Assembly: GCF_013607875.1 (NCBI RefSeq)
Contig: NZ_VDES01000001.1
Location: forward strand, 972,316-1,036,315
Length of the DNA stretch: 64,000 bases
Reading direction: 5' to 3'
From: Blastomonas ursincola
GTDB taxonomy: Bacteria > Pseudomonadota > Alphaproteobacteria > Sphingomonadales > Sphingomonadaceae
The notes under the pieces were generated by a model. The model had not been told where the DNA came from, did not search any database, and worked only from the letters and a program-made list of their open reading frames with translations. The position numbers and the translations under genes were made by a program. This document shows positions 16,529 through 27,991 of the stretch, piece after piece; position 1 is the stretch's first letter; each line of letters begins with the position of its first letter.

Positions 16529-17941
16529 TCACGCAGACTGCCTCCGCTGCGTAATCGCATCGGCAAGCCCTGCCGCCCATTTGGTGATGTCACCCGCACC
16601 CAGGCAGATGACCATGTCGCCGTCCTGCGCATCGGCCGCCAGCAGCTCGGCGAGCTCGTCGGGTCCGGTGATCGTGCGCGCCTGGCGGTGGCCGCGCTGC
16701 TTGAGGCCGCTGGCCAACGCCTCGGCATTGACGCCCTCGACCGGCTCCTCGCCCGCGGCATAGACCGGCGCGACATAGACGATGTCGGCGTCGTTGAACG
16801 CCTGCTGGAACTCGTCCATCAGGTCACCGAGGCGGGAATAGCGGTGCGGCTGGACCACCGCGATAATGCGGTTCTTGACGCCCTCGCGCGCCGCTGCCAG
16901 CACCGCGCGGATTTCCACCGGGTGATGGCCGTAATCGTCGATGATCGTCACGCCATCAACCTCACCCACCTTGGTGAAGCGGCGCTTGACCCCGCCGAAC
17001 TTGGCAAAGCCGGTGACGATGTCGGCATCCGCCATGCCCATCTGCAGCCCGACCGCGATCGCGGCGATGGCGTTCTGCACATTGTGGCGGCCGGGCATCG
17101 GCAGCTCGATGCCCATGATCTGGCGGGTGGAGCCGTCGCGCTCGCGCACCGTCACGTCGAAGCGGTTGCCGCCGGGGATCGAGACGACATTGTCGCCGCG
17201 CACATCGGCCTGGGCGGAAAAGCCGTAGGTCACGACGCGCCGGTCCTTGACGCGCGGCAGGATCGCCTGGACCTCGGGATGGTCGAGGCACAGGATCGCC
17301 GCACCATAGAAGGGCACGTTCTGCACGAACTCGACGAACGCGTCCTTGACCCGGTCGAAGCTGCCATAATGGTCGAGATGCTCGGGATCGATATTGGTGA
17401 CAACCGCGATCGTGCCGTCGAGCCTGAGGAAGCTGCCGTCGCTTTCGTCGGCCTCGACCACCATCCATTCGCTGTCGCCGAGTCGCGCGTTCGACCCGTA
17501 ATTGTTGATGATGCCCCCGTTGATGACGGTGGGATCGATGCCGCCTGCATCGAGCATCGCCGCGATCATCGAGGTGGTCGTGGTCTTGCCGTGCGTGCCG
17601 GCCACCGCGACAGTGGATTTGAGGCGCATGAGCTCAGCCAGCATCTCGGCGCGGCGGACGACGGGGACGCGGTTCTCGAGCGCCAGATCGACCTCCGGAT
17701 TGCCGCGCTTGATCGCGGTCGAGGTGACGACCACGGCGGCATCGCCCAGATTTTCCGCCTTGTGGCCGATCATCACCGGAATGCCGCGCTTGCGCAGGCC
17801 TTCGACGACATAGCTTTCGGCTATGTCCGAACCCTGCACCTTGTAGCCCAGATTGTGCATCACCTCGGCAATGCCCGACATGCCGATGCCGCCGATGCCG
17901 ATGAAATGGATGGTACCGATGTCGATTCCGACGCCCTTCAT
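16529..17941 (-). CDS. murC: UDP-N-acetylmuramate--L-alanine ligase MurC
   Basis: Adds L-alanine to UDP-MurNAc, the first ATP-dependent amino-acid ligation of peptidoglycan synthesis. 470 residues. [15 protein letters not shown] is the N-terminal UDP-binding loop, [15 protein letters not shown] the P-loop, and [10 protein letters not shown] the conserved Mur ligase histidine motif. The ATG overlaps the murG stop by 4 bp (ATGA). Length matches the family. Confidence 0.98.
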   Translation of the reverse strand: MKGVGIDIGTIHFIGIGGIGMSGIAEVMHNLGYKVQGSDIAESYVVEGLRKRGIPVMIGHKAENLGDAAVVVTSTAIKRGNPEVDLALENRVPVVRRAEMLAELMRLKSTVAVAGTHGKTTTTSMIAAMLDAGGIDPTVINGGIINNYGSNARLGDSEWMVVEADESDGSFLRLDGTIAVVTNIDPEHLDHYGSFDRVKDAFVEFVQNVPFYGAAILCLDHPEVQAILPRVKDRRVVTYGFSAQADVRGDNVVSIPGGNRFDVTVRERDGSTRQIMGIELPMPGRHNVQNAIAAIAVGLQMGMADADIVTGFAKFGGVKRRFTKVGEVDGVTIIDDYGHHPVEIRAVLAAAREGVKNRIIAVVQPHRYSRLGDLMDEFQQAFNDADIVYVAPVYAAGEEPVEGVNAEALASGLKQRGHRQARTITGPDELAELLAADAQDGDMVICLGAGDITKWAAGLADAITQRRQSA

Positions 17942-19128
17942 GCTTCATGTCCTTCAGCTTCGCGGGCCAGGGCCTCGCCGCCCAGGGCCTGGCCCTTGGC
18001 GGCGGGGGCCACGCGAATAATGTCTGCCAGCGGCGCGGCGCCGAAGCTCTCGACGAGATCGGCCAGATCGCGCACCGCATTGGGGTAACCGCATTTGTGC
18101 GCGGCGAGCGCCGCATTCTCGAGCGCATGCGGATCGAGCGCCATCTTCTGGATTTGCTTGGCGAGTTCCTTGGGCGTGAAATTGTCCTGCCGGATCGAGC
18201 GCGCGCCGCCGGCCTTGACCATCTCGCGCGCATTGGCGGTCTGGTGGTCGTCGGTGGCGATGGGTAGCGGCACCAGGATGGCGGGGCGGCCCGCCACGGT
18301 CAGCTCGGCGATGGTGGAGGCACCCGCACGGCCGATGAACAGGTGCGACCAGCCGAGCTTCTCGGGCAGGTCGTTCATATAGGTCGCGAGTTCCGCCGGA
18401 ATGCCGTGCTCGGCATATTTGGCACGCACGCCCTCGATATCCTCCTCGCGGCACTGCTGCACCACCTGCAGGCGGCGGCGCAGGTTGACTGGCAGCATCG
18501 CCAGGCCATCGGGCACCACTTCGGACAGTACCCGCGCGCCCTGGCTGCCGCCGGTGACGAGCACGCGGAACACGCCATCTTCCAGCAGCGGCGGATAGTT
18601 CTCGCCGCGCAAGCTGAGCACCTCATCGCGCACCGGATTGCCGACCAGATGGACGCGGTCCTTGAGCTTCGGATTGAGCCTATCGACCTGCTTGTACGCG
18701 GTGGCGATCGCATTGACCCTGCCCGCCATGAAGCGGTTGACCCGCCCCAGCACCGCATTCTGTTCGTGAATGATCGTGGGGATGCGCGCCTTCTGCGCCG
18801 CGAGCAGCGTCGGCAGCGCCGGGTAGCCGCCAAAGCCGATCACCGCGCTCGGCTGGAAATTCTCGAACAGGTTGAGCGCCATCGCCCGGCCTGCCCAGAT
18901 GCCCTTCATGCCGCGGAGCCAGCCGATCGGCCCGCCCGCAATGCGTCCGGGCGGCAGGATGTGCACCTGGTCGCCTTCGAAAATACCCGGAATCTTCGCG
19001 CCGCGCTCGTCAGTCACGAGCGCGATATGGTGGCCGCGCTGCTGCAGTTCGCGCGCGAGCGCATAGGCCGGAATCAGGTGTCCGCCGGTGCCGCCGGCGG
19101 CGAGCACATAATGGCGTGAGATGGTCAT
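17938..19128 (-). CDS. murG: UDP-N-acetylglucosamine--undecaprenyl-pyrophosphoryl-MurNAc-pentapeptide transferase MurG
   Basis: Converts lipid I to lipid II at the inner face of the membrane. 396 residues, slightly longer than E. coli MurG (355) owing to a C-terminal Ala/Gly-rich tail. [13 protein letters not shown] is the first glycine-rich loop, [12 protein letters not shown] the second, and [12 protein letters not shown] the donor-binding motif. The start shares one base with the ftsW stop (TGATG). Confidence 0.98.
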   Translation of the reverse strand: MTISRHYVLAAGGTGGHLIPAYALARELQQRGHHIALVTDERGAKIPGIFEGDQVHILPPGRIAGGPIGWLRGMKGIWAGRAMALNLFENFQPSAVIGFGGYPALPTLLAAQKARIPTIIHEQNAVLGRVNRFMAGRVNAIATAYKQVDRLNPKLKDRVHLVGNPVRDEVLSLRGENYPPLLEDGVFRVLVTGGSQGARVLSEVVPDGLAMLPVNLRRRLQVVQQCREEDIEGVRAKYAEHGIPAELATYMNDLPEKLGWSHLFIGRAGASTIAELTVAGRPAILVPLPIATDDHQTANAREMVKAGGARSIRQDNFTPKELAKQIQKMALDPHALENAALAAHKCGYPNAVRDLADLVESFGAAPLADIIRVAPAAKGQALGGEALAREAEGHEA

Positions 19129-20357
19129 CAGTTCTTCCAGTCCGATCCGAGCAGGCTGCGGTCCTCGAACGGGTTACGCCGGGTGAGCGACAGCAGCAAG
19201 CCCGCGCCGATGCCGAGCGCGATCATCGACGAGCCGCCATAGCTGATGAACGGCAGCGTCATGCCCTTGGACGGGAAGAGCTGCAGGTTCACGGCAATAT
19301 TGATGAACGCCTGCCCGCCGAGCTGCGCGGTCAGGCCCGTCACCGCCAGGATGGTGAACAGGTCGCGCTCGTCGAGCAGCCGCATGCAGATGCGCACGAT
19401 GATCGCGAAATAGACCAGAGCGATCGCCGCACAGGCAAGCAGGCCGAATTCCTCGCCGATGACCGAGAAGATATAATCGGTATGCGCCTCGGGCAGGTTG
19501 AACTTGTGCACGCCCAGGCCCGGCCCGGTGCCGATCAGCCCGCCGCCGGTCAGCGTCTTGTGCGCGAACATCACATGGTCATATTCGCCCGCGCCGAACA
19601 GCCAGCCGTTGATGCGCTGCGTCGCCACGGGGTAGAAGAAATAGGCGAGCGTCATGCCGACCGCGCCCGCACCGACGCCGAGGCCGACCACCTGCATCGG
19701 CAGCCCTGCGAGCAGCATCAGCGTGAACCAGATGCCGATGAACATGATCGTCTGGCCCAAGTCGGGCTGGCGCATCAGCAGCACCGCGATGCATGCGGTG
19801 ATCGCGGCGGTAAGTTTCAGCACCGGCAGGCTGGGATCCTTGACGCGCAGCGAAATGATCCAGCCCATGGTCACGGCATAAGCGGGCTTCAGGAATTCGG
19901 ACGGCTGGATGCCGATGCCATAGCCGATCCAGCGCTTCGATCCGTTCACCGCGTTGCCGAAGATCGGCACCAGAGCGAGCAGAACGAAGAAGATGCAGGC
20001 CATGATGATCGCCAGGCGGCGCGCCTCGCGCTTGGGCAGCATAGAGACCACGAACATGAAGCCCAGGCTGACGATGACCCAACCGAGCTGGCGATAGAAG
20101 AAGTAGAGCGGGCTGAGCGTCTCGGTCGCGGTCGAAAGGCGCCGTGCCGTCGCGGGCGAGGCCGCCTGCACCGCGATCAGGCCGATCGCGATCAGCATCA
20201 TGATCATCGCCAGCAGCACGCGATCGAGTTCCCAGAACCAGATCGCCAGCTGCGACCGGTCGCTGCGGCCCAGCCTGCGCCCGAGATTGCGCGGCAGCTT
20301 GTACGCGCGCTTGCCCGAAAGGCCAGTGGCGGGGGCGGTGGCAGCCAGATCACTCAT
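19128..20357 (-). CDS. ftsW: Peptidoglycan glycosyltransferase FtsW
   Basis: SEDS-family polymerase of septal peptidoglycan, working with FtsI. 409 residues with about ten membrane helices. GIGIQPSEFLKPAYAV is the SEDS signature, GPGLGVHKFNLPEAHTDYIF the conserved periplasmic loop, and PFISYGGSSMIALG the C-terminal signature. It overlaps murD by 4 bp (ATGA) and murG by 1 bp. The N-terminal cytoplasmic tail of about 45 residues is basic. Confidence 0.97.
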   Translation of the reverse strand: MSDLAATAPATGLSGKRAYKLPRNLGRRLGRSDRSQLAIWFWELDRVLLAMIMMLIAIGLIAVQAASPATARRLSTATETLSPLYFFYRQLGWVIVSLGFMFVVSMLPKREARRLAIIMACIFFVLLALVPIFGNAVNGSKRWIGYGIGIQPSEFLKPAYAVTMGWIISLRVKDPSLPVLKLTAAITACIAVLLMRQPDLGQTIMFIGIWFTLMLLAGLPMQVVGLGVGAGAVGMTLAYFFYPVATQRINGWLFGAGEYDHVMFAHKTLTGGGLIGTGPGLGVHKFNLPEAHTDYIFSVIGEEFGLLACAAIALVYFAIIVRICMRLLDERDLFTILAVTGLTAQLGGQAFINIAVNLQLFPSKGMTLPFISYGGSSMIALGIGAGLLLSLTRRNPFEDRSLLGSDWKN

Positions 20358-21682
20358 CGCTCGGCATCCTCCTGCTGGTTCGCATCCTCTGCGATCAGCG
20401 CGTCGACGATCTTGCGGAAGCAGTCGCCGCGCGCCTCGAAATTGCGAAACTGGTCGAAAGAGGCACAGGCAGGCGAGAGCAGCACCACCTCACCCGCTTT
20501 TGCGTTGTCCATCGCGCTGCGCACAGCGTTGGCGAGCAGTTCCGCGCGCGTCACGGGCATCACCTTTTCGAGCTGATCCGCGAACACCGGCCCGGCCTCG
20601 CCGATGGTATAGGCGTGCACGACATGGTCGAAATGCGGCGCACATTCGTCGAGGCTGTCGCCCTTGGGCAGCCCGCCGACGATCCAGTGGATGCGCGGAT
20701 AGGCCCCCAGCGCAGGCGCGGTCGAGGCCGGATTGGTCGCCTTGCTGTCGTTGACATAGAGGACGCCGCGGTGCTCGGCGGTGCGCTCCATGCGGTGCGG
20801 CAGGCTGGAATAGGTGGCGAGCGAGGCGCGGCTGCGCGCCTGGTCGAGCCCCAGCGCATCGACAGTGGCGAGCGCGACCGCGACATTCTGCGCATTGTGC
20901 GGGCCCTGCAATGCGGGCCAGGCGCGCTGATCTTCGGCCGAGACATCGGCGGCGTGGACTTCGCGCGGGGCGGTCAGCGTCGCGGCGATCGTCCGGGTCG
21001 GCTCGTCATCGGTCGCGATCACCGCGACATGCGCGGGATCGTGCTGCATCGCAAACAGCCGCGCCTTGGCGGCGCAATAGCCGGCAAAGCCGTCATAGCG
21101 ATCGAGATGATCGGGCGTGATGTTGAGCAGCACCGCGACGTCGCAATCGAGGCTGAAGGTCAGGTCGATCTGATAGCTCGACAGTTCGAGCACATAGACC
21201 CCGCCTTCGGGAAGCGGCGGCTGCGACAATATGGGCAGGCCGATATTGCCGCCCATGATCGTCGGCACGCCCGCCTCGCGGATGATGTGGTGGATCAGTG
21301 CGGTGGTGGTCGACTTGCCATTGGTGCCGGTGATGCCGACGACGCGGTGCGGCGGCAGGCTGGCGCGGGCGAGCGCGAACAGCTCGATATCGCCGATGAT
21401 CGGGACGCCGGCGGCGCGCGCGCGGTCCGCAACCGGGTGACGGTTGAGCGGCACGCCCGGCGAAACGATCAGCCCGTCGAACCCGGCCAGATCGATCTCC
21501 ATCGGGTCGCCGATCCGGACCTCCGGGTGGTTCGACACCGCCGTCTCGCGCGCTTCGTCGCGATTGTCCCACACGGTGCACTCCGCGCCCGAGGCCATCA
21601 GCGCGTCGAGCGTCGCCAGGCCCGAGCGTGCCAGGCCCAGGATGCAATAGCGTTTCGCGGCAAAGGCGGGGGAGGTGATCAC
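20354..21682 (-). CDS. murD: UDP-N-acetylmuramoylalanine--D-glutamate ligase MurD
   Basis: Adds D-glutamate in the cytoplasmic phase of peptidoglycan synthesis. I chose the GTG at 21682 (GTG ATC ACC), which overlaps the mraY stop as GTGA and gives 442 residues, the usual length; the frame extends much further upstream only as an accidental shadow of mra[11 protein letters not shown] is the N-terminal loop, [15 protein letters not shown] the P-loop, and [14 protein letters not shown] the C-terminal Mur ligase signature. Confidence 0.97.
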   Translation of the reverse strand: MITSPAFAAKRYCILGLARSGLATLDALMASGAECTVWDNRDEARETAVSNHPEVRIGDPMEIDLAGFDGLIVSPGVPLNRHPVADRARAAGVPIIGDIELFALARASLPPHRVVGITGTNGKSTTTALIHHIIREAGVPTIMGGNIGLPILSQPPLPEGGVYVLELSSYQIDLTFSLDCDVAVLLNITPDHLDRYDGFAGYCAAKARLFAMQHDPAHVAVIATDDEPTRTIAATLTAPREVHAADVSAEDQRAWPALQGPHNAQNVAVALATVDALGLDQARSRASLATYSSLPHRMERTAEHRGVLYVNDSKATNPASTAPALGAYPRIHWIVGGLPKGDSLDECAPHFDHVVHAYTIGEAGPVFADQLEKVMPVTRAELLANAVRSAMDNAKAGEVVLLSPACASFDQFRNFEARGDCFRKIVDALIAEDANQQEDAER

Positions 21683-22749
21683 CGGATTTTCAACGTCGCA
21701 AGACCGGCCAGTGCAAGCACCAGCGAGATGATCCAGAAGCGGATAACCACGGTCGATTCCGCCCAGCCGAGCTGTTCGAAATGGTGATGGATCGGCGCCA
21801 TGCGAAACACGCGCTTGCCGGTCCGCTTGAAGAAGAACACCTGAATGATCACCGACATCGCCTCGACCACGAACAGCCCGCCGACAATGCCAAGCACGAT
21901 CTCGTGATGCGCGGCGACCGCGATGGCGCCGAGCGCGCCGCCGAGCGCCAGCGATCCGGTATCGCCCATGAACACCGCCGCCGGCGGCGCGTTGAACCAC
22001 AAAAATGCGAGGCACGCGCCGATAATGCAGCCGCAATAGATGGCCAGATCCCCCGCACCCGGAACGTGCGGAATGCCGAGATAGGCCGCGAACTTGGCAT
22101 TGCCGACCATGTAGACGATCAGCAGGAAGGCGAGGCTGGCGATCACCACCGGGAAGGTGGCAAGGCCGTCGAGCCCGTCGGTCAGGTTAACCGCATTGCC
22201 GAACGCAACGATGGTGAAGGCAGCGAACGGGATGTAGAACAGCCCCAGGTCGAACGGCGGATAGTTTATGAACGGCACATAGAGCAATGTGCCGGTCTGC
22301 CCCAGGATCACCCAGCTGGCGACGCCGGCGATCAGGAACTCGCCCAGCAGCCGCACCTTGCCCGACACGCCCTTGTGGCTCGCCTTGCGCACCTTGTCGA
22401 AATCGTCGAGGAATCCGATCAGCCCGAAGCCCAGCGTCACGCACAGACAGGCCCAGACGAAGACATTGGTCAGGTCCATCCACAGCAGCACCGAGATGGT
22501 GAGCGAGATCAGGATCATCAGACCGCCCATGGTCGGGGTGCCGCGCTTAGCAAGGTGCGTCTGCGGGCCATCGAGGCGGATCGGCTGGCCCTTGCCCTGG
22601 CGCATGCGCAGCATCAGGATGAAGCGCGGGCCGATGATCAGACCGATGAACAGCGCGGTGACGATCGCCGCGCCCGAGCGGAAGCTCAGATAGCGGATGA
22701 GGTTGAGCGGCCCTTCAAAATCCAGATATTGTGCCAGCAGATATAGCAT
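21679..22749 (-). CDS. mraY: Phospho-N-acetylmuramoyl-pentapeptide-transferase MraY
   Basis: Transfers phospho-MurNAc-pentapeptide to undecaprenyl phosphate to make lipid I. 356 residues from the ATG at 22749 ([13 protein letters not shown]), with about ten membrane helices. [19 protein letters not shown] (aspartate-rich catalytic site), [13 protein letters not shown], and [14 protein letters not shown] are all signature segments. The start shares one base with the murF stop. Confidence 0.98.
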   Translation of the reverse strand: MLYLLAQYLDFEGPLNLIRYLSFRSGAAIVTALFIGLIIGPRFILMLRMRQGKGQPIRLDGPQTHLAKRGTPTMGGLMILISLTISVLLWMDLTNVFVWACLCVTLGFGLIGFLDDFDKVRKASHKGVSGKVRLLGEFLIAGVASWVILGQTGTLLYVPFINYPPFDLGLFYIPFAAFTIVAFGNAVNLTDGLDGLATFPVVIASLAFLLIVYMVGNAKFAAYLGIPHVPGAGDLAIYCGCIIGACLAFLWFNAPPAAVFMGDTGSLALGGALGAIAVAAHHEIVLGIVGGLFVVEAMSVIIQVFFFKRTGKRVFRMAPIHHHFEQLGWAESTVVIRFWIISLVLALAGLATLKIR

Positions 22750-24167
22750 CAAACCCCCTCCCGCGACACGGCGGATGCGGCCGGCGTAGCTGCCAGCGCG
22801 CGCACCAGTGCGGACAATCCCACGGAATTGGACCCCTTGACGAGCAGGGCATCGCCATCGCCCAATATGGCCTGCAGCGCCGCCAGCGCCGCATCGGCGG
22901 CGGGCACATGCGCGATTGTGCCCTGCCACTCAAGCGAATTGGCAAGCGCGTCGGCCAAGGGTGCCATTTCGTCGCCGACCAGAATGACATGATCGACCTT
23001 CGCGGCCATCACCGGCGCGGCAAGCCCGGCATGATAGCTGTCCGAGCTCTCGCCCAGTTCCTTCATCGCGCCCAGCACGGCGATGCGGCGTGCGGCATGT
23101 TCCTGCCCCAGCAGCGCCAGCGTCGCCGCCATCGAGGCGGGGTTGGCATTATAGGCCTCGTCGATCAGCAGCGCCTTGCCGCCATCGGGCGTCGCAACCT
23201 GCACCCGCTCACCGCGGCCCGACATGCCGGGCAGATCGGCCAGCGCAAGTCCCGCCACGGCCAGGTCGCCGCCCGCTGCATCGACTGCGGTCATCACCGC
23301 CAACGCGTTCATCACCCAATGCTCGCCCGGCGCGGAGACGCGGAAGCACAGCCGCGCCTCGCCGATCTCGGCGGTGACCAGCGAACCGCCCTCGGGCGCG
23401 CGGATCGCGTCGATCAGCCGGGTTTCGCTGTCCGGTTGGCTGCCGAAGCGGCGGATGACATGCGCGCATGTCTGCGCGGCGGCATAGAGGCGCGGATAAT
23501 GGCGGTTGTTGTGCGGCACGATCGCGGTACCGGCGGGCTCAAGACCCTGGAAGATCTCGGCCTTGGCATCGGCAATACCTTCCTCGCCATTGCTGAAATT
23601 GCCGATATGGGCAGGCGCGATCGTCGTGATCATCGCGATATGCGGGCGGACGATGCGGGTCAGTTCGGCCAGCTCGCCCGCATGGTTCATGCCCATCTCG
23701 AACACGCCGAACCGGGCGTCGCGCGGCATGCGTGCCAGGCTCAAGGGCACGCCGACATGGTTGTTGTAGCTCTTGACCGAGCGATGCACTGCGCCCGGTG
23801 CCATCCGGTCGAGCGCGTGGAACAGCGCCTCCTTGGTGCTGGTCTTGCCCGCCGATCCGGTCACGCCGATGACCGTCGCGCCGGTCCGCGCGCGCGCGGC
23901 ATGGCCGAGCGCGGTGAGCGCGACGGCGCTATCCGCCACCAGCACATGCGGGTGATCGACCGGCTGCTCGCAGATCACGCCCGCCGCGCCTGCCGCCATC
24001 GCGCGGTCGATGAACAGATGCCCGTCGGTCGCCTCGCCGCGCATCGCGATGAAGAGGTCGCCCGGCTGGATTTCGCGGGAATCGAACGCGACGCCGGTCA
24101 CCTCGAACTCCGCCGAGGCGGTGCCGCCAGTTGCCTTCGCGAGCTCGGAGGACGTCCAGAGGCTCAC
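22749..24167 (-). CDS. murF: UDP-N-acetylmuramoyl-tripeptide--D-alanyl-D-alanine ligase MurF
   Basis: Adds D-Ala-D-Ala to complete the pentapeptide. I chose the GTG at 24167 (start of [15 protein letters not shown]), which overlaps the murE stop as GTGA; another GTG nine bases upstream is possible. 472 residues. [15 protein letters not shown] is the P-loop, [13 protein letters not shown] the conserved middle motif, and [13 protein letters not shown] the C-terminal Mur ligase motif. Confidence 0.97.
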   Translation of the reverse strand: MSLWTSSELAKATGGTASAEFEVTGVAFDSREIQPGDLFIAMRGEATDGHLFIDRAMAAGAAGVICEQPVDHPHVLVADSAVALTALGHAARARTGATVIGVTGSAGKTSTKEALFHALDRMAPGAVHRSVKSYNNHVGVPLSLARMPRDARFGVFEMGMNHAGELAELTRIVRPHIAMITTIAPAHIGNFSNGEEGIADAKAEIFQGLEPAGTAIVPHNNRHYPRLYAAAQTCAHVIRRFGSQPDSETRLIDAIRAPEGGSLVTAEIGEARLCFRVSAPGEHWVMNALAVMTAVDAAGGDLAVAGLALADLPGMSGRGERVQVATPDGGKALLIDEAYNANPASMAATLALLGQEHAARRIAVLGAMKELGESSDSYHAGLAAPVMAAKVDHVILVGDEMAPLADALANSLEWQGTIAHVPAADAALAALQAILGDGDALLVKGSNSVGLSALVRALAATPAASAVSREGV

Positions 24168-25591
24168 GCAGCGCACTCCCGCGCAACCTGGACGTCGTCG
24201 AACGGCAGCACGCGGTCCCCGACGATCTGACCTTGCTCATGGCCTTTCCCGGCGAGCAGCACGATATCGTCCTTGCCCGCCATGGCGATGGCAGCGGCAA
24301 TCGCCTCACGCCGTCCGCCGATCTCGGTCGCACCGGGCGCTGCGGCCATGATCGCGGCGCGGATGCTGGCGGGGTCCTCGGAGCGCGGATTGTCGTCGGT
24401 GACGATGACGACATCGGACAGCTCGGCTGCCGCCTTGCCCATTTCGGGGCGCTTGCCCGTATCGCGGTCGCCGCCCGCGCCGAACAGTGTGATCAGCCTG
24501 CCCGATACATGCGGGCGCAGCGCCGCAATCGCGGCGACCAGACCGTCGGGCGTGTGCGCATAGTCGACATAGACCGGCGCGCCTTCGCGTGTGATGACCG
24601 CACGCTCGAGCCGTCCGCGCACCGGCTGCAGGCGCGCCATATGGTCGAACACCTGCGCGGGCGTGCCACCCGATGCGATGACGATCCCGGCGGACACCAG
24701 CGCATTGGCGGCCTGGTAGGCACCGATCAGCGGCAGGTTGACCTTCACCTGCTTGCCATCATGCTCGAGCACCAGTTGCTGGCCGAGCTGGGTCGGGGTG
24801 CGGCTTACGAGCTTGATCGCCTCGCCGCCCTCGCCCACCGTCATCAGCTTGAGCCCGCGCGCGTTGACGCGATCGATCACGCGTGCCGACCATTCGTCAT
24901 CGGCCCAGACGACGAAATGGCCGTCCTCGGACACGACCTCGTCGATCAACCGCATCTTGGCCGCGAAATAGGCCTCCATCGTGCCGTGATAGTCGAGATG
25001 ATCGCGGCTGAGATTGGTGAAGGCACCCACCTGGACCGGCAGTCCTTCGGTGCGGAACTGCGACAGGCCGTGGCTCGAGGCCTCGAAGATCGCATGGGTC
25101 ACGCCCTCGCGCGCCAGGCCCGACATGTTGCCGAGAAAGGTGACGATGTCGGGCGTAGTGAGCCCGGTGGACGCCTGATCGACCGAGGTGGTGACGCCGA
25201 GCGTCCCGATCGAGGCGGCATTGTGCCCGGCCATGCGCCAGAGCTGCCGGGTCATCTCGGCGGTCGAGGTCTTGCCGTTGGTGCCGGTGACAGCGGCGAC
25301 ATGCGCGGGCACGGGGGTGAAGAAGCGCGCGGCGATCTGGGCAAAGGCGCGGCGCGGGTTGGCATCGGCGATATGCACTGCGCCCTCGACCTTCGCACCG
25401 GGCGCTGCGACGATGGCGATCGCGCCTGCGGCGACGGCATCGGCGATGAAATCCTCGCCGTTGAAACGGGCACCGGCAAAGGCACCGAACACGGTGCCGG
25501 GCGCGACCTTGCGGTGATCGATGGCAAATCCGGTCACAATCCGCGCCGCATCGTCGCCGGAAAGACCCGAAGCCAGTTCACCCAATTTCAT
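24164..25591 (-). CDS. murE: UDP-N-acetylmuramoyl-tripeptide synthetase MurE
   Basis: Adds the third residue of the stem peptide. 475 residues. VTGTNGKTSTAEMTRQLW is the P-loop; TDDNPRSEDP carries the DNPR motif that in this family selects meso-diaminopimelate, so the wall is probably of the Gram-negative DAP type. Its start follows a 97-bp gap after ftsI, the first real break downstream of mraZ, which could hold an internal promoter. Confidence 0.97.
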   Translation of the reverse strand: MKLGELASGLSGDDAARIVTGFAIDHRKVAPGTVFGAFAGARFNGEDFIADAVAAGAIAIVAAPGAKVEGAVHIADANPRRAFAQIAARFFTPVPAHVAAVTGTNGKTSTAEMTRQLWRMAGHNAASIGTLGVTTSVDQASTGLTTPDIVTFLGNMSGLAREGVTHAIFEASSHGLSQFRTEGLPVQVGAFTNLSRDHLDYHGTMEAYFAAKMRLIDEVVSEDGHFVVWADDEWSARVIDRVNARGLKLMTVGEGGEAIKLVSRTPTQLGQQLVLEHDGKQVKVNLPLIGAYQAANALVSAGIVIASGGTPAQVFDHMARLQPVRGRLERAVITREGAPVYVDYAHTPDGLVAAIAALRPHVSGRLITLFGAGGDRDTGKRPEMGKAAAELSDVVIVTDDNPRSEDPASIRAAIMAAAPGATEIGGRREAIAAAIAMAGKDDIVLLAGKGHEQGQIVGDRVLPFDDVQVARECAA

Positions 25592-25688
25592 TGCACGTCC
25601 CTTTTACCGACCCTGAAAATCCCCGCCTCCTCTATGTTTCGCCGCATCAGATGCAACCCCCTGCATCGCGGCGCCTGTGTATAATTGC

Positions 25689-27398
25689 CTATACCGGATC
25701 GTCCGATTTCTTGCCCGGTGCCTTCCACAGCAGCGGCATCAGTTCGGACACGTCGACATCGCGCCGGTCATCGGGGATGACACCCAGCATCGGGCCGATC
25801 CGCGGAACCAGCTTGGCCACCACCGGTGCGGCGGTCCAGCCTGCGGTGCGCTGGAACGACGAGGCCGAGTTCCCCGAAGGCTCGTCGATCATCACGATCA
25901 CGACATAACGCGGCTTGTCCATCGGGAAGGCGGCAGCGAAGGTCGCGACCACCGAGCTGCGCTTGTAGCCGCCTGCGCCCGGCTTTTCGGCCGAGCCGGT
26001 CTTGCCGCCGACGCGGAAGCCGGGAGCCTCGGCCTTGCGCCCCGTACCGTCGCGCACGATCATGCGGAGCAGCTGGTTCATCCGCGCGCTGGTCGAGGCC
26101 TTGAACACGCGCTCGCCGCGCGGCACATCTGCGGGATTGAGCTTGAGCAGCGTCGCCGGGCGGTATAGCCCGCCATTGACCATCGCCGCATAAGCCGAGG
26201 CAAGATGCAGCGGCGTCACCGCGATGCCATGGCCATAGCTGACGGTCATGTTGGTCAGCCGTCCCCATTGCGACGGCCAGAGCGGCTTGGCGCGCTCGCG
26301 CAGGTTGATATCGGCCTGGCGATCGAAATGCAGCTTGCGCATCACTGCTTGCAGCCGTTCCGGACCCAGTTCGTCGGCAATCTGGGCGGTGACGATATTG
26401 GAGCTGTGCACCAGGGTTTCGGGCACGTTGAGCCAGCGGCCCGACGAGTGGGAATCGCGGATCTGGAAACCTGCGACCCGGAGCGGCCGGCTGGCATCAT
26501 AGCGGCGGGCCATGCTGGTCACCGTGCCTGCATCGATCGCCGCCGCGACGGTCAGCGGCTTGAAGGTCGAACCCAGCTCGAAGAAGCGATAGGTGACCTG
26601 GTTGGCCTCGAACGCCACGCTGTTGGCGTTGAACTGGTTGGGGTTGAAGCTGGGCAGCGAGGTCATCGCCATCACTTCGCCCGTCTCGACATCGAGCACG
26701 ATCCCGGCTGCGGCCTTGGCATCATAGGCCTTCATGCCCTTGCCCAGCTCATCCTCCAGCGCCGCCTGGACACGGATATCGATCGACAATGCCGACGGCG
26801 TCAGACGCTTGCGCGGATCGAGCAGCTCCTCGTCCATCGCGCGCTCCATGCCCGAGACGCCATGACCATCGGGATGGACATAGCCGAGCACGTGCGCCGC
26901 GAGTTGCAGCTGCGGATAGAAGCGCTCCTTCTCGCGCGGAAACTCGATGCCGACCTCGCCCAGCGCATGGACGCGATTGACCTCTTCGGGAATCGCGCGG
27001 TGGCGCAGATAGGTGGGCTTGGTCCGGCTGAGCAGCTTGAGGAAGCGCTGTTCCGATGTGTCGGGGAAGATTTCCGCCAGCTTGGCAGCGAGCACCTTGC
27101 GGTCGCCGATCAGCTTCGACGGCACCACCCGGATGGCATAGCCATCGATCGTGCGCGCCAGCGGCACCCCATTGCGATCGACGATATCGCCCCGCCCCGG
27201 ATCGACCAGCGCGCCGCGCGTCGCGGCCTGGGCCTGCTCGCCGAACACGCCGATAAAGGTGAGCCGCAGGAGGATCGCGCCGACGCCCAGCCCGAACAGC
27301 GCGAGCACCGCGACCAGGCGGACCTGGGCGGTGAGCGTGAGATGCTGGCGCTTGCTGGCCAGACGGACCCTGTGACTTCCGGATGCAAGCGCGGTCAT
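25689..27398 (-). CDS. ftsI: Septal peptidoglycan transpeptidase FtsI (PBP3)
   Basis: Class B penicillin-binding protein that cross-links septal peptidoglycan with FtsW. 569 residues. A single membrane helix at about 27-50 (VAVLALFGLGVGAILL) precedes the pedestal domain. Transpeptidase motifs are complete: SxxK in GSTFKPL, SxN in SSNIV, and KTG in GGKTGSAEK. Start and end follow dcw order, with ATGA overlap onto ftsL. Confidence 0.97.
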   Translation of the reverse strand: MTALASGSHRVRLASKRQHLTLTAQVRLVAVLALFGLGVGAILLRLTFIGVFGEQAQAATRGALVDPGRGDIVDRNGVPLARTIDGYAIRVVPSKLIGDRKVLAAKLAEIFPDTSEQRFLKLLSRTKPTYLRHRAIPEEVNRVHALGEVGIEFPREKERFYPQLQLAAHVLGYVHPDGHGVSGMERAMDEELLDPRKRLTPSALSIDIRVQAALEDELGKGMKAYDAKAAAGIVLDVETGEVMAMTSLPSFNPNQFNANSVAFEANQVTYRFFELGSTFKPLTVAAAIDAGTVTSMARRYDASRPLRVAGFQIRDSHSSGRWLNVPETLVHSSNIVTAQIADELGPERLQAVMRKLHFDRQADINLRERAKPLWPSQWGRLTNMTVSYGHGIAVTPLHLASAYAAMVNGGLYRPATLLKLNPADVPRGERVFKASTSARMNQLLRMIVRDGTGRKAEAPGFRVGGKTGSAEKPGAGGYKRSSVVATFAAAFPMDKPRYVVIVMIDEPSGNSASSFQRTAGWTAAPVVAKLVPRIGPMLGVIPDDRRDVDVSELMPLLWKAPGKKSDDPV

Positions 27399-27991
27399 TG
27401 ACCCCCCGTCTTCTTCAGTTCGGCATCGGCCTGTTGGTTGATCCGGTCGAGCAACCGGTCATCGAGCAGGCGGCGGCCCGAGCCCTTTTCCTCGCCCCCC
27501 TTGGCGGCCTTGGGTGCGGTCGCCGATGTCGCAGCGCGCGCCGGGCTGATGATGGCGACGCTCGCCGAGACCGAGAGCGGCTCGGGCGTCTTGACCGTGT
27601 TGGCAGCGAGTTCGGCAGGCTTGATCGGCTGCGGCTCGGCCTGCGGCTTGATCGTCATCGCGGCAACCCGCACCGGCTCATCAAGCGGCTTGTCGATCTC
27701 GCCCAGATTGGCCAGTTCGCGCTCGCCATCGAGATACTGCGCGGCGCTGGGCGCCTCATAGCCATATTCGAGGTCATTCCACATCGCGAGCTGGGCGAGG
27801 CTGGCGCGGGTGGCGAATTCGGTTTCCAGATAGCGGATCTCGGCGCGGGTGCGCAGGATGTCGCGCTCGGTGCGCGTGAGATCGCTGCGCAGCGTCGCGA
27901 CACTGAGCGACAGCGGATAGAGCGCGATCGCGACGATGAAGATCAGCGCGATCCAGCCGATGGTCTTGAGGCGCTTGACTGCCAGGATCAT
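27395..27991 (-). CDS. ftsL: Cell division protein FtsL
   Basis: Small bitopic divisome protein that pairs with FtsB through a coiled coil. 198 residues, longer than E. coli FtsL (121) because of a Pro/Ala/Lys-rich C-terminal half. One membrane helix at about 9-28 ([14 protein letters not shown]) is followed by a heptad-like coiled coil (about 30-65). Identification rests mainly on position between rsmH and ftsI, with 4-bp overlaps on both sides. Confidence 0.88.
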   Translation of the reverse strand: MILAVKRLKTIGWIALIFIVAIALYPLSLSVATLRSDLTRTERDILRTRAEIRYLETEFATRASLAQLAMWNDLEYGYEAPSAAQYLDGERELANLGEIDKPLDEPVRVAAMTIKPQAEPQPIKPAELAANTVKTPEPLSVSASVAIISPARAATSATAPKAAKGGEEKGSGRRLLDDRLLDRINQQADAELKKTGGQ